A DNA stretch of 35,204 nucleotides from Nocardia pseudovaccinii NBRC 100343 (GTDB lineage: Bacteria > Actinomycetota > Actinomycetes > Mycobacteriales > Mycobacteriaceae): the NCBI RefSeq assembly GCF_001613225.1, contig NZ_BDBY01000130.1, positions 1 to 35,204 of the forward strand. Reading direction: 5' to 3'. Both the position numbers and the translations under genes were made by a program. Positions 15,569 to 22,869 of the stretch are shown here, one piece after another. Under the pieces are notes generated by a model. That model worked only from the letters and a program-made list of their open reading frames with translations, made no database searches and was not told the origin of the DNA. The stretch's first letter is position 1. Each line of letters begins with the position of its first letter.

Positions 15569-16597
15569 CTAACTGTCAGGTGCGGCTCCTACGACGGGCA
15601 CAAGGCTCGGGGCGGCGGTTACGCCGTAGCCGAGGTTGGTGAGGACCTCGCCGGTGGCCTTGGCGAAGTTCAGCGTGATGAAGTGCAGGCAGGGTGCGCC
15701 CTCATCGATGAGGCGCTGGCCCATTTCGGTGGCGATTTCGATGCCGACCTCGCGGACCGCGGCATTGTTCTCCTCCGGCCCGTCACCTGCGGCCTTGCGC
15801 AGGCGCCCCATGACCGCGGGCGGCAGGGGACGTCCGCACAGTTCCTCGGCGCGCGCCACCGTGCGCAGCGAGGTGATGGGCATCAGCTCCGGAATGATCG
15901 GCTTCGCGCCCTCGATCGGGTCGAAGGCCGCGATGCGATCGCGCAGCCGCAGATAATGCTCGACGTCGAAGAACATCTGGGTGATCGAATACTCCGCGCC
16001 CGCACGCAGTTTCGCGGCCAAGTAGGCGGTGTCGTGCTCCAGATCCGGAGAGCGGTGGTGGCCCTGCGGGAACGAGGCGACGCCGACATGGAAGTCACCG
16101 AGGTCGCGCACGATGCGCACCAGTTCCTCGGCGTAGGCCACGCCTTCGGGATGTTTGCGCCATTCGCCGAGTGGATCGCCGGGCGGGTCGCCGCGCAGCA
16201 CGAGGATATTGCGGATGCCCGAATCGGCGTACGCGCCGACCAGTGAGCGCAGTTCGGCGACGCTGTGCTCGACGGCGGTCAGATGCGCGACCGGCAGCAG
16301 CGTGGTCTCCTCGGCCAGCGCGCCGGTGATCCGCACGGTGCGGTCACGAGTGGTACCGCCTGCGCCGTATGTCATCGAGACGAAGGCCGGATGCATGCGC
16401 TCGAAGGTGCGCGCCGCGCGCCACAGCCGCGCCTCGCCCGCGGCGTCACGCGGCGGATTGAACTCCACCGAGAAGGGCACCGAACCCCCGGAATGGGTCC
16501 GCAGACTCTGTACAACCGAGGGTGTTCCAGAGACGATCGGTGGCGTCGGGGACGGCCGGCCAGGGGTCGAACGTCCCCGCACGTTATCGAAAGTCAC
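15569..16597 (-). CDS. metF: Methylenetetrahydrofolate reductase family protein (MetF)
   Basis: This enzyme reduces 5,10-methylenetetrahydrofolate to 5-methyltetrahydrofolate with FAD, supplying methyl groups for methionine synthesis. The barrel shows SVEFNPPRD with the catalytic-type Glu, PAFVSMTYGAGGTTRDRT, VAHLTAVEHS, ILVLRGDPPGD and AEYSITQMFFDVEHYLRLRDR, and it ends HFITLNFAKATGEVL. About 342 residues; it corresponds to Rv2172c by position. The GTG at 16597 is chosen because TACACT (16604-16609 on the complement) lies 6 nt upstream, as in leaderless transcripts; the frame stays open to 16711 with other GTGs. It is convergent with the sulfur operon and divergent from the polyprenyl synthase. 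Confidence 0.88.
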   Translation of the reverse strand: MTFDNVRGRSTPGRPSPTPPIVSGTPSVVQSLRTHSGGSVPFSVEFNPPRDAAGEARLWRAARTFERMHPAFVSMTYGAGGTTRDRTVRITGALAEETTLLPVAHLTAVEHSVAELRSLVGAYADSGIRNILVLRGDPPGDPLGEWRKHPEGVAYAEELVRIVRDLGDFHVGVASFPQGHHRSPDLEHDTAYLAAKLRAGAEYSITQMFFDVEHYLRLRDRIAAFDPIEGAKPIIPELMPITSLRTVARAEELCGRPLPPAVMGRLRKAAGDGPEENNAAVREVGIEIATEMGQRLIDEGAPCLHFITLNFAKATGEVLTNLGYGVTAAPSLVPVVGAAPDS

Positions 16598-16603
16598 CGG
16601 TTC

Positions 16604-16609
16604 AGTGTA
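16604..16609 (-). promoter_or_regulatory. metF: -10 element of a probable leaderless metF promoter
   Basis: TACACT on the minus strand fits TANNNT and ends 6 nt before the GTG start, so the transcript would begin at or next to the start codon. No convincing -35 is visible. Confidence 0.5.
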
Positions 16610-16772
16610 GTGGTGGGCAGTCACCGGGCCGTCAGGTCGTCGCAACCGTACGCGTATTCTGCGAGCAAGCGACACGCTCGCAATCGCCGGAACGACACGC
16701 GCGACGCCCACCGTCCGGCACCGAAGTACCTATAGCGCCCACGATCCACCGCGCACCAGCACCCGCACGACC

Positions 16773-17906
16773 TTGGAGGCTCCCCTGTCCGCCGGAACCG
16801 GTATCCAGACGCCTCACCCCGCCCCGCCCGCGCCGGGCACCCCCGGATTCGTCGCGGCGGTCGAGGATGCGCTCAAAGCCTTCTTCCTGACCCGACGCCC
16901 GATAGTCGAGCCGCTCGGTCCGGTTTTCGTCCAGGCCGCGGAAGCGCTCGAACTGTTCGTGCTGCGCGGCGGTAAGCGCACCCGCCCGGCCTTCGCCTGG
17001 ACCGGCTGGCTCGGCGCGGGCGGCGATCCCACCGGCCCGCACGCCGCCGCCGTCCTGAACGCCTGTGCCGCACTGGAATTGGTGCAGGCCTGCGCGCTGG
17101 TGCACGACGACATCATCGACTCTTCGCGCACCCGCCGCCGCTTCCCCACCGTGCACGTCGACTTCGAACAGCGCCACCGCGACCACGGCTGGGCCGGTGA
17201 TGCCGAACACTTCGGCACCTCGGTCGCCATCCTGGTCGGCGATCTGGCGCTGGCCTGGGCCGATGACATGGTGCACGCCGCCGGACTCGACGCCGCCGCC
17301 CTCGGCCGCTTCGCACCGGTCTGGGCGCTGATGCGCACCGAGGTGCTCGGCGGGCAACTGCTCGATATCCACGGTGAATCGGCGGGTGACGAATCCGTCG
17401 CGGCGGCGCTGCGCATCAACCGCTACAAGACCGCGGCCTACACCGTGGAGCGCCCGCTGCACCTGGGTGCGGCACTCGCCGACGCCGATCCGCATCTGAT
17501 CGAGGCCTACCGGACCTTCGGCACCGATATCGGCATCGCCTTCCAGCTGCGCGACGATCTGCTCGGCGTCTTCGGCGACCCGGCGGTCACCGGCAAGCCC
17601 TCCGGCGACGACCTGCGCGAGGGCAAGCGCACCGTCCTGGTCGCCGAGGCGCTGCAGCGCGCCGACGCCACCGACCCGGCCGCCGCCGACCTGCTGCGCA
17701 CCAGCATCGGCACCGATCTGACCGCGGACCAGGTCGAGCGGTTGCGTGCGGTGATCACCGAACTCGGCGCGGTCGACGAGGTGGAGCGCCGCATCACCGA
17801 ACTCACCGAACAGGGCTTGGCCGCACTGGCCTCGAGTACCGCCACGCCCGATGCCAAGGAGCGGTTGCGCGCCATGGCCCTGGCCGCGACGAGTCGCACG
17901 CACTAG
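16773..17906 (+). CDS. idsA2: Polyprenyl diphosphate synthase (GGPP synthase-like)
   Basis: This is an all-helical prenyltransferase of 377 residues that condenses isopentenyl diphosphate with allylic diphosphates. The first Asp-rich motif is DDIID (residues 112-116) in LVHDDIIDSSRTRR. The second is DDLLG (261-265) in QLRDDLLGVFGDP. GGKRTRP at about 67 is the family's diphosphate-binding segment. Position matches Rv2173 (idsA2), and crtI follows directly, so GGPP supply for phytoene synthesis is the likely role (CrtE function). The start is uncertain: TTG at 16773 overlaps its own ribosome-binding sequence, whereas GGAGG at 16775-16779 is ideally placed for a CTG at 16785. No ATG or GTG is nearby. 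Confidence 0.88.
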   Translation: MEAPLSAGTGIQTPHPAPPAPGTPGFVAAVEDALKAFFLTRRPIVEPLGPVFVQAAEALELFVLRGGKRTRPAFAWTGWLGAGGDPTGPHAAAVLNACAALELVQACALVHDDIIDSSRTRRRFPTVHVDFEQRHRDHGWAGDAEHFGTSVAILVGDLALAWADDMVHAAGLDAAALGRFAPVWALMRTEVLGGQLLDIHGESAGDESVAAALRINRYKTAAYTVERPLHLGAALADADPHLIEAYRTFGTDIGIAFQLRDDLLGVFGDPAVTGKPSGDDLREGKRTVLVAEALQRADATDPAAADLLRTSIGTDLTADQVERLRAVITELGAVDEVERRITELTEQGLAALASSTATPDAKERLRAMALAATSRTH

Positions 17907-17930
17907 CCGCGACCGCGCGAGGAGATCCAC

Positions 17931-19514
17931 ATGAAAACCGTTGCGGGACCGACCGATCGCGTCGTTGTGGTGGGCGCGGGCCTATCCGGCCTCGCCGCCG
18001 CCCTGTATCTGACCGGGGCCGGGCGCACCGTCACCCTGCTGGAACGCGCCGATCATCCCGGCGGCAGAGTCGGCCTGTACCGCGGGCCCGATTACGAAAT
18101 CGACTCCGGCGCAACGGTACTCACCTTGCCGGAGCTGATCGCCGATGCCCTCGCCGCCGTCGGCGCAACCCCGGAAACCTGCACTCCGCCACTGCGCATC
18201 CACCAACTCGCCCCCAGCTATCACGCCCGCTTCGCCGACGACTCCACCATTCGCGTCTACGCCGATCCCGAGGCGATGGCCATCGAAGTGGCCCGGGTCT
18301 GCGGCGCGGACGAGGCACTGCGCTACCGACGGCTGCGCAACTGGCTCGCGGAGATCTACCGGGCCGAATTCACCGAGTTCATGGATACGAACTTCGATTC
18401 GCCGCTCGATATGGTCCGACATCCGGCCAAGCGCCGCGCACTGGCCACCCTCGTGCGTCTGGGCGGATTCGGCAGGCTCGGCCCGCGCGTCTCCCACTTC
18501 CTGCGCGATCCACGCCTGGCCCGGCTGTTCACCTTCCAGGCGCTCTACGCGGGCGTGGCCCCGGCCAAGGCACTGGCCGTATACGGCGCGATCCCGCATA
18601 TGGACACCTCGCTGGGCGTCTACTTCCCCGAGGGCGGTATGCGCGCCATCACCGCCGCACTCGCCGACGCCTTCACCGCGGCGGGCGGCGCACTCGAGCT
18701 GAACACCGAGGTCACCGGGATCGAATACGCGGGCGGGCGGGCCAGGCAGGTCCGCACCGCGAACGGCCGCACCTTCGACTGCGACGCGGTGGTGCTCACC
18801 GCCGACCTCGGCGCGTTCGAGCGCTTCGGCGTGCGCCGCCGCCGTCGACTACGCGCCGCACCGTCCGCCGTCGTCGCACACGGCACCATCCCCGCCGCGA
18901 TTGCCGAGACCTGGCCGATCCAGGCCCACCACACCATCGATTTCGGCGACGCCTGGAACGGAACCTTCGACGAGATCGCCACCCGCCCCGGCCGCGGGCG
19001 CTTGATGAGCGACCCGTCGTTGCTGCTCACCCGGCCCGCGCTGACCGATCCGGGGCTCTACATCGACCGCGCCGACGGCAGGTACGAGCCGTTCTCACTG
19101 CTCGCCCCCTGCCCCAACCTGGACGCCGCACCGCTGGACTGGGACCGGCTCGGCCCCTCATACCTGCGTGAACTCCTGAATGTGTTGGCCGAACGCGGAT
19201 ACCACGGCATCGCCGAACACTTCACCGTCGATCATCTCGACACACCCGGCACCTGGCGCGATCAGGGCATGCTGGCGGGCACACCCTTCTCCGCCGCGCA
19301 CCTGTTCCGGCAAACCGGCCCATTTCGTCCGCGCAATTTTTCCGGTGGTAGCGACAACGTGGTTATCGCCGGTTGTGGCACCACTCCGGGTGTCGGCGTG
19401 CCAACCACCTTGCTATCCGGAAAACTGGCGGCAAACCGAATTATCGGCACCACGCGAGCCACTCGGGATGAATCCCCACGCACCAGCGGGATAGTGTTCC
19501 CGGCGAGCCGATAA
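17931..19514 (+). CDS. crtI: Phytoene desaturase
   Basis: This FAD-dependent carotene desaturase of 527 residues introduces double bonds into phytoene to give neurosporene or lycopene. The N-terminal Rossmann motif VVVGAGLSGLAAA (residues 12-24) is followed by LLERADHPGGRVG and YEIDSGATVLTLPELI. Typical internal elements are FTFQALYAGVAPAKALAVY and PEGGMRAITAALADAF. The C-terminal FAD-binding signature is NVVIAGCGTTPGVGVPTTLLSGKLAA. GAGGAG precedes the ATG, 24 nt after the prenyl synthase stop. It is followed by mptA rather than directly by crtB. The last 100 bases are somewhat less GC-rich than the gene body and include a possible -10 (TAAACT at 19512-19517) for mptA. Confidence 0.93.
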   Translation: MKTVAGPTDRVVVVGAGLSGLAAALYLTGAGRTVTLLERADHPGGRVGLYRGPDYEIDSGATVLTLPELIADALAAVGATPETCTPPLRIHQLAPSYHARFADDSTIRVYADPEAMAIEVARVCGADEALRYRRLRNWLAEIYRAEFTEFMDTNFDSPLDMVRHPAKRRALATLVRLGGFGRLGPRVSHFLRDPRLARLFTFQALYAGVAPAKALAVYGAIPHMDTSLGVYFPEGGMRAITAALADAFTAAGGALELNTEVTGIEYAGGRARQVRTANGRTFDCDAVVLTADLGAFERFGVRRRRRLRAAPSAVVAHGTIPAAIAETWPIQAHHTIDFGDAWNGTFDEIATRPGRGRLMSDPSLLLTRPALTDPGLYIDRADGRYEPFSLLAPCPNLDAAPLDWDRLGPSYLRELLNVLAERGYHGIAEHFTVDHLDTPGTWRDQGMLAGTPFSAAHLFRQTGPFRPRNFSGGSDNVVIAGCGTTPGVGVPTTLLSGKLAANRIIGTTRATRDESPRTSGIVFPASR

Positions 19515-19578
19515 ACTAACGGCCGACCTATCAGCCTGCGGTTGCGACCGCCGACCACTCCGGGGGGACCGACACCAC

Positions 19579-21297
19579 ATGCATCCCCCTGAGATGACGG
19601 CCCCCGCGCCCACCGACGACTCGATCACCGCGACCGAAGACGAGGCGCGTCCGTCGAGCGTCCCGGCGCGCCAGGCACCGCGGGCCGTCGACGAACACGG
19701 GTTCCGGGCCTGGCTGCGGACCACCGCCGACTTCGCCCGCAGCCCCGAGGGACATTCGGCGCTGCTCGGTTTCTTCGGCGCGCTGATGATCACCTTCGGC
19801 GGATTCGGCGCGGGTAGCGTGCGCAAGCGCGATCCGCTGCTCGAGGCGATGCATCTGTCCTGGCTGCGATTCGGGCACGGCTATGTGCTGTCCACCATGG
19901 TCATCTGGGTCGGTGTGCTGTTGATGATCACCGCGTGGGTGCGCCTTGGTCGCACCACGATCGGATTCGGCGATCGGCCCGACGCCGGGGTCACGCTGAA
20001 CGAGCTGCGCGCGATTGTCGGCATCTGGATCTTCCCACTGCTGTTCGCGGTGCCGATGTTCAGCCGGGACGCGTATTCGTATCTGGCCCAGGGCGCACTG
20101 CTACGCGACGGCTTCGATCCCTACGTTTCCCCGCCGGTCGCCAATCCCGGCGTGCTGCTCGACAATGTGAGCCCGGTCTGGACCACCACCACCGCGCCAT
20201 ACGGTCCGATCTTCCTGCTGCTCGGCAATGCGATCACCGCGATCACCGGCGATAACGTGGTCGCGGGCACCATCGCGCTGCGGCTGGTCATGTTACCTGG
20301 ACTGGCGCTGATGATGTGGGCGGTGCCGTATCTGACCAAACATCTCGGCGGTAAGCCGACGGTCGCGCTGTGGCTGGCGGTGCTCAACCCGCTGGTGCTG
20401 ATCCACCTCATCGGCGGCGTGCACAACGAAATGCTCATGGTCGGGCTCATGTGCGCGGGTATCGCACTCGTGCTGGAGCGCCATCATGTGGCGGGCATCG
20501 TGGTCGTCGCGATCGGCGTCGCCATCAAGGCGACCGCCGGTGTCGCACTGCCGTTCCTGGTGTGGATCTGGATGCTGCACGAACGTGAACGCCGGGCGCT
20601 GCAACGCGCCGCGCAATCACCGGGTGCGCCCCAGCACGTCGAGAGCGAGGCCGAACCCGCGCGACCGAGTGCGGAAGTACCGCATCCGGCGCTGATGTTC
20701 GCCAAGATCGCCGGACTCGGCTTGAGCGTGTTCGCGGTGGTCTTCGTGGCCGCCTCGGCCATCGCCGGGGTCGGCATCGGCTGGCTGACCGCGCTGTCGG
20801 GCTCGAAGAAGATCATCAACTGGCTGTCGCTGCCGACGATCATGGCGCATATGGTCCGCTGGGTGACACCGTTCCCGATGGATCCGGTGCTCGCGGTGAC
20901 CCGCGCACTCTGCGCGCTGGCGCTGATCGCCGTGCTGGCGTGGACCTGGTGGCGGTTCCGGCACAGCGAGCGCGAGGCGGTCTTCGGCATCCTCATCGCC
21001 TTCGTCGCCATCGTCATCCTCTCGCCCGCCGCACTGCCCTGGTACTACTCCTGGCCGCTGGCGCTGGCCGCCGGGTTCGCACTGTCCACCACCACGCTGA
21101 TGGTGCTGGTCGGGCTGTGCACCTGGTTGATGCTGGTCTTCCAGCCGGACGGCTCGATCGGGCTCTACAGCTTCGGGCACGTGGCCGCCGCGACGTTCGC
21201 GGCCGTGGTCGCGGCCCTGTCACTGCGACGGGTCGACCCGTTGCGATTGCGCGCCACCCCACCGGAGAGCAATCCGGTCGCCGTCACCCGGTCATGA
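19579..21297 (+). CDS. mptA: Alpha-(1->6)-mannosyltransferase MptA
   Basis: This is a GT-C polyprenol-phosphate-mannose-dependent mannosyltransferase of 572 residues. It extends the alpha-1,6-mannan core of lipomannan and lipoarabinomannan on the outer side of the plasma membrane and corresponds to Rv2174. After a hydrophilic N-terminus of about 60 residues there are about 12 membrane segments. The first loop carries FSRDAYSYLAQGALLRDGFDPY, the catalytic-Asp region of the family, followed by TTTTAPYGPIF and HLIGGVHNEMLMVGL. WYYSWPLALA is near the C-terminus. ATG at 19579 is used; ATG at 19594 is an alternative. It overlaps crtB by ATGA, coupling envelope glycan and carotenoid gene expression. 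Confidence 0.92.
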   Translation: MHPPEMTAPAPTDDSITATEDEARPSSVPARQAPRAVDEHGFRAWLRTTADFARSPEGHSALLGFFGALMITFGGFGAGSVRKRDPLLEAMHLSWLRFGHGYVLSTMVIWVGVLLMITAWVRLGRTTIGFGDRPDAGVTLNELRAIVGIWIFPLLFAVPMFSRDAYSYLAQGALLRDGFDPYVSPPVANPGVLLDNVSPVWTTTTAPYGPIFLLLGNAITAITGDNVVAGTIALRLVMLPGLALMMWAVPYLTKHLGGKPTVALWLAVLNPLVLIHLIGGVHNEMLMVGLMCAGIALVLERHHVAGIVVVAIGVAIKATAGVALPFLVWIWMLHERERRALQRAAQSPGAPQHVESEAEPARPSAEVPHPALMFAKIAGLGLSVFAVVFVAASAIAGVGIGWLTALSGSKKIINWLSLPTIMAHMVRWVTPFPMDPVLAVTRALCALALIAVLAWTWWRFRHSEREAVFGILIAFVAIVILSPAALPWYYSWPLALAAGFALSTTTLMVLVGLCTWLMLVFQPDGSIGLYSFGHVAAATFAAVVAALSLRRVDPLRLRATPPESNPVAVTRS

Positions 21298-22232
21298 CCG
21301 AGGTCGCGCTACCCGCCCGCGCCTCGGAACTGGCCGCGGCATACCGCGTCTGCCGAGCGATCGCCGCCGAACACGGACGCACCTACTTCCTCGCCACCCG
21401 CCTGCTGTCCGCACCACGAAGACCCGCGGTGCACGCGCTCTACGCCTTCGCACGCATGGTCGACGACATCGTCGATCATCCGGCGTACGACGCCGAACAC
21501 GGCCCCGCGGGCGAACTCGATCTGGTCGAGAAACAACTGCGCGTCGCATTGGAACAGGCAACGCCTCCCACCGACCGCCGCACCCAGGTACTGGCCGCAT
21601 TGGCCGACACCATCCAGCGCTACGACATTGCGCCCCAGCACTTCTGGACCTTCCTGGACTCCATGCGCATGGATGTGCCGGGAACCGCGCACTTCCGCGC
21701 CGACTACGCCACCATGACCGAACTGCGCGACTACATGCGCGGTTCCGCGGCCGCGATCGGTCTGCAACTGCTGCCGGTGCTCGGCACGGTCGGCACGGTA
21801 GCCGAGGCCGAACCCGCCGCCGCCGCCCTCGGCGAAGCCTTTCAGCTCACCAACTTCCTGCGCGATATCGCCGAGGATCTGGACCGGGGCCGGATCTACC
21901 TCCCCACCGACGAACTCGCGGCCTTCGGCGTGAACGTAGACCTGCTGGCCCACTGCCACCGCGTCGGCCACACCGACCAGCGGGTCCGCCGCGCACTGGC
22001 CCACCTGATCGCGATCAACCGCGACCGCTACCGCTTCGCGAACCCGGGCATCGACCTACTCGACCCCCGTGTGCGCCCGGCCATTCGCACCGCGAGCACG
22101 CTCTACTCCGGCATTCTCGATGAAATCGAACACTCCGACTACGCGGTATTCGCGCGCCGCGCCGTGGTCCCCCGCCACCGACGTCTGCGTGTCGCGGCGG
22201 CGGAATTCACCACCGCCGCGCTGCGCAGGTAA
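21294..22232 (+). CDS. crtB: Phytoene synthase
   Basis: This enzyme joins two geranylgeranyl diphosphates head-to-head to make phytoene. It has 312 residues and is full length for the trans-isoprenyl synthase fold. The first Asp-rich motif is DDIVD (57-61) in ARMVDDIVDHPAYD. The second is RDIAEDLDRGRIYLP (190-204), and FQLTNFLRD precedes it. ATG at 21294 is chosen by the ATGA overlap with mptA and because it begins the family N-terminus; the frame extends far upstream inside mptA without meaning. Only 4 nt separate its TAA from the stop of the convergent gene, and no terminator hairpin is present. Confidence 0.92.
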   Translation: MTEVALPARASELAAAYRVCRAIAAEHGRTYFLATRLLSAPRRPAVHALYAFARMVDDIVDHPAYDAEHGPAGELDLVEKQLRVALEQATPPTDRRTQVLAALADTIQRYDIAPQHFWTFLDSMRMDVPGTAHFRADYATMTELRDYMRGSAAAIGLQLLPVLGTVGTVAEAEPAAAALGEAFQLTNFLRDIAEDLDRGRIYLPTDELAAFGVNVDLLAHCHRVGHTDQRVRRALAHLIAINRDRYRFANPGIDLLDPRVRPAIRTASTLYSGILDEIEHSDYAVFARRAVVPRHRRLRVAAAEFTTAALRR

Positions 22233-22236
22233 TTAC

Positions 22237-22605
22237 TCAGAACGGCTCGGCTGCGGCGCGGCGCAGGACCTCGCGCGCGAGCGGGCCGTGCAATGCGTCG
22301 ACGGGCTTACCGGGCAGGCTCTCGTCGTCGGTGAAGATCCACTCCAGGATCTCCTCGTCGGTGTACTTGGCGTCTTTCATGACGGTGATCAGGCCCGGCA
22401 GCGACTTCACGATCGCACCGGTATCGTCGAAGAATCGCTCGGGCACGCCTGCCACTCCATCGCGGCGCAGGGCGAGCAACTGGTGGTCGCGCAGCATCTG
22501 ATGCACTCGGGTCACCACGAGCCCGAGCTTGTCGGCCACCTCGGGCAGCGGGATCACCGCCTCCGACTGGGGAAGAACATCGTCACTGCAAGGAAATGCA
22601 CTCAC
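22237..22605 (-). CDS. Rv2175c-type DNA-binding regulatory protein
   Basis: This is a 122-residue winged-helix DNA-binding protein matching Rv2175c, which is a substrate of PknL in M. tuberculosis. Visible elements are VIPLPEVADKLGLVVTRVHQMLRD (helix-turn-helix region), FFDDTGAIVKSLPGLITVMKD and PVDALHGPLAREVLRRA, near-identical in order to the mycobacterial protein. GTG at 22605 is chosen because it gives the family length and has TACCGT (22613-22618 on the complement) 7 nt upstream, consistent with a leaderless mRNA. It is divergent from pknL, so kinase and substrate share one control region. Confidence 0.88.
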   Translation of the reverse strand: MSAFPCSDDVLPQSEAVIPLPEVADKLGLVVTRVHQMLRDHQLLALRRDGVAGVPERFFDDTGAIVKSLPGLITVMKDAKYTDEEILEWIFTDDESLPGKPVDALHGPLAREVLRRAAAEPF

Positions 22606-22612
22606 CCGGATA

Positions 22613-22618
22613 ACGGTA
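22613..22618 (-). promoter_or_regulatory. -10 element of a probable leaderless promoter
   Basis: TACCGT on the minus strand fits TANNNT and lies 7 nt before the GTG at 22605. No clear -35 is visible. The rest of the 22619-22869 divergent region has a possible TACGAT (22802-22807) for pknL and nothing else I can support. Confidence 0.4.
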
Positions 22619-22869
22619 GACGGTCCCGCGCCGCGTGGCTCGAGACACCCTGGACGGTTCCCGCGCGATTCGACACCCTGGTGGCCACGAACCATCGGTT
22701 GCGCGACGCAGGCGCGAGTCTCGACGGCTCGGACGCGAGAGACCAGGGGGCCGCGAACACGCCGCGCCCGCGCGGCCGAAAACACAGCGATTCGACACGG
22801 CTACGATCGTGAGCGGGCCGCGCGAGGCGGTCAATCGCTTGTCGCATCGGAGCGAGGGGTGAGAAGTTT

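Noticed and set aside
16632..17930. Long minus-strand open frame opposite the polyprenyl diphosphate synthase
   Set aside because: It is a mirror of a gene with both Asp-rich motifs; no recognisable family appears in the antisense product.
20940..21293. N-terminal extension of crtB within mptA
   Set aside because: The phytoene synthase fold starts at 21294, and the upstream part is the shadow of mptA.
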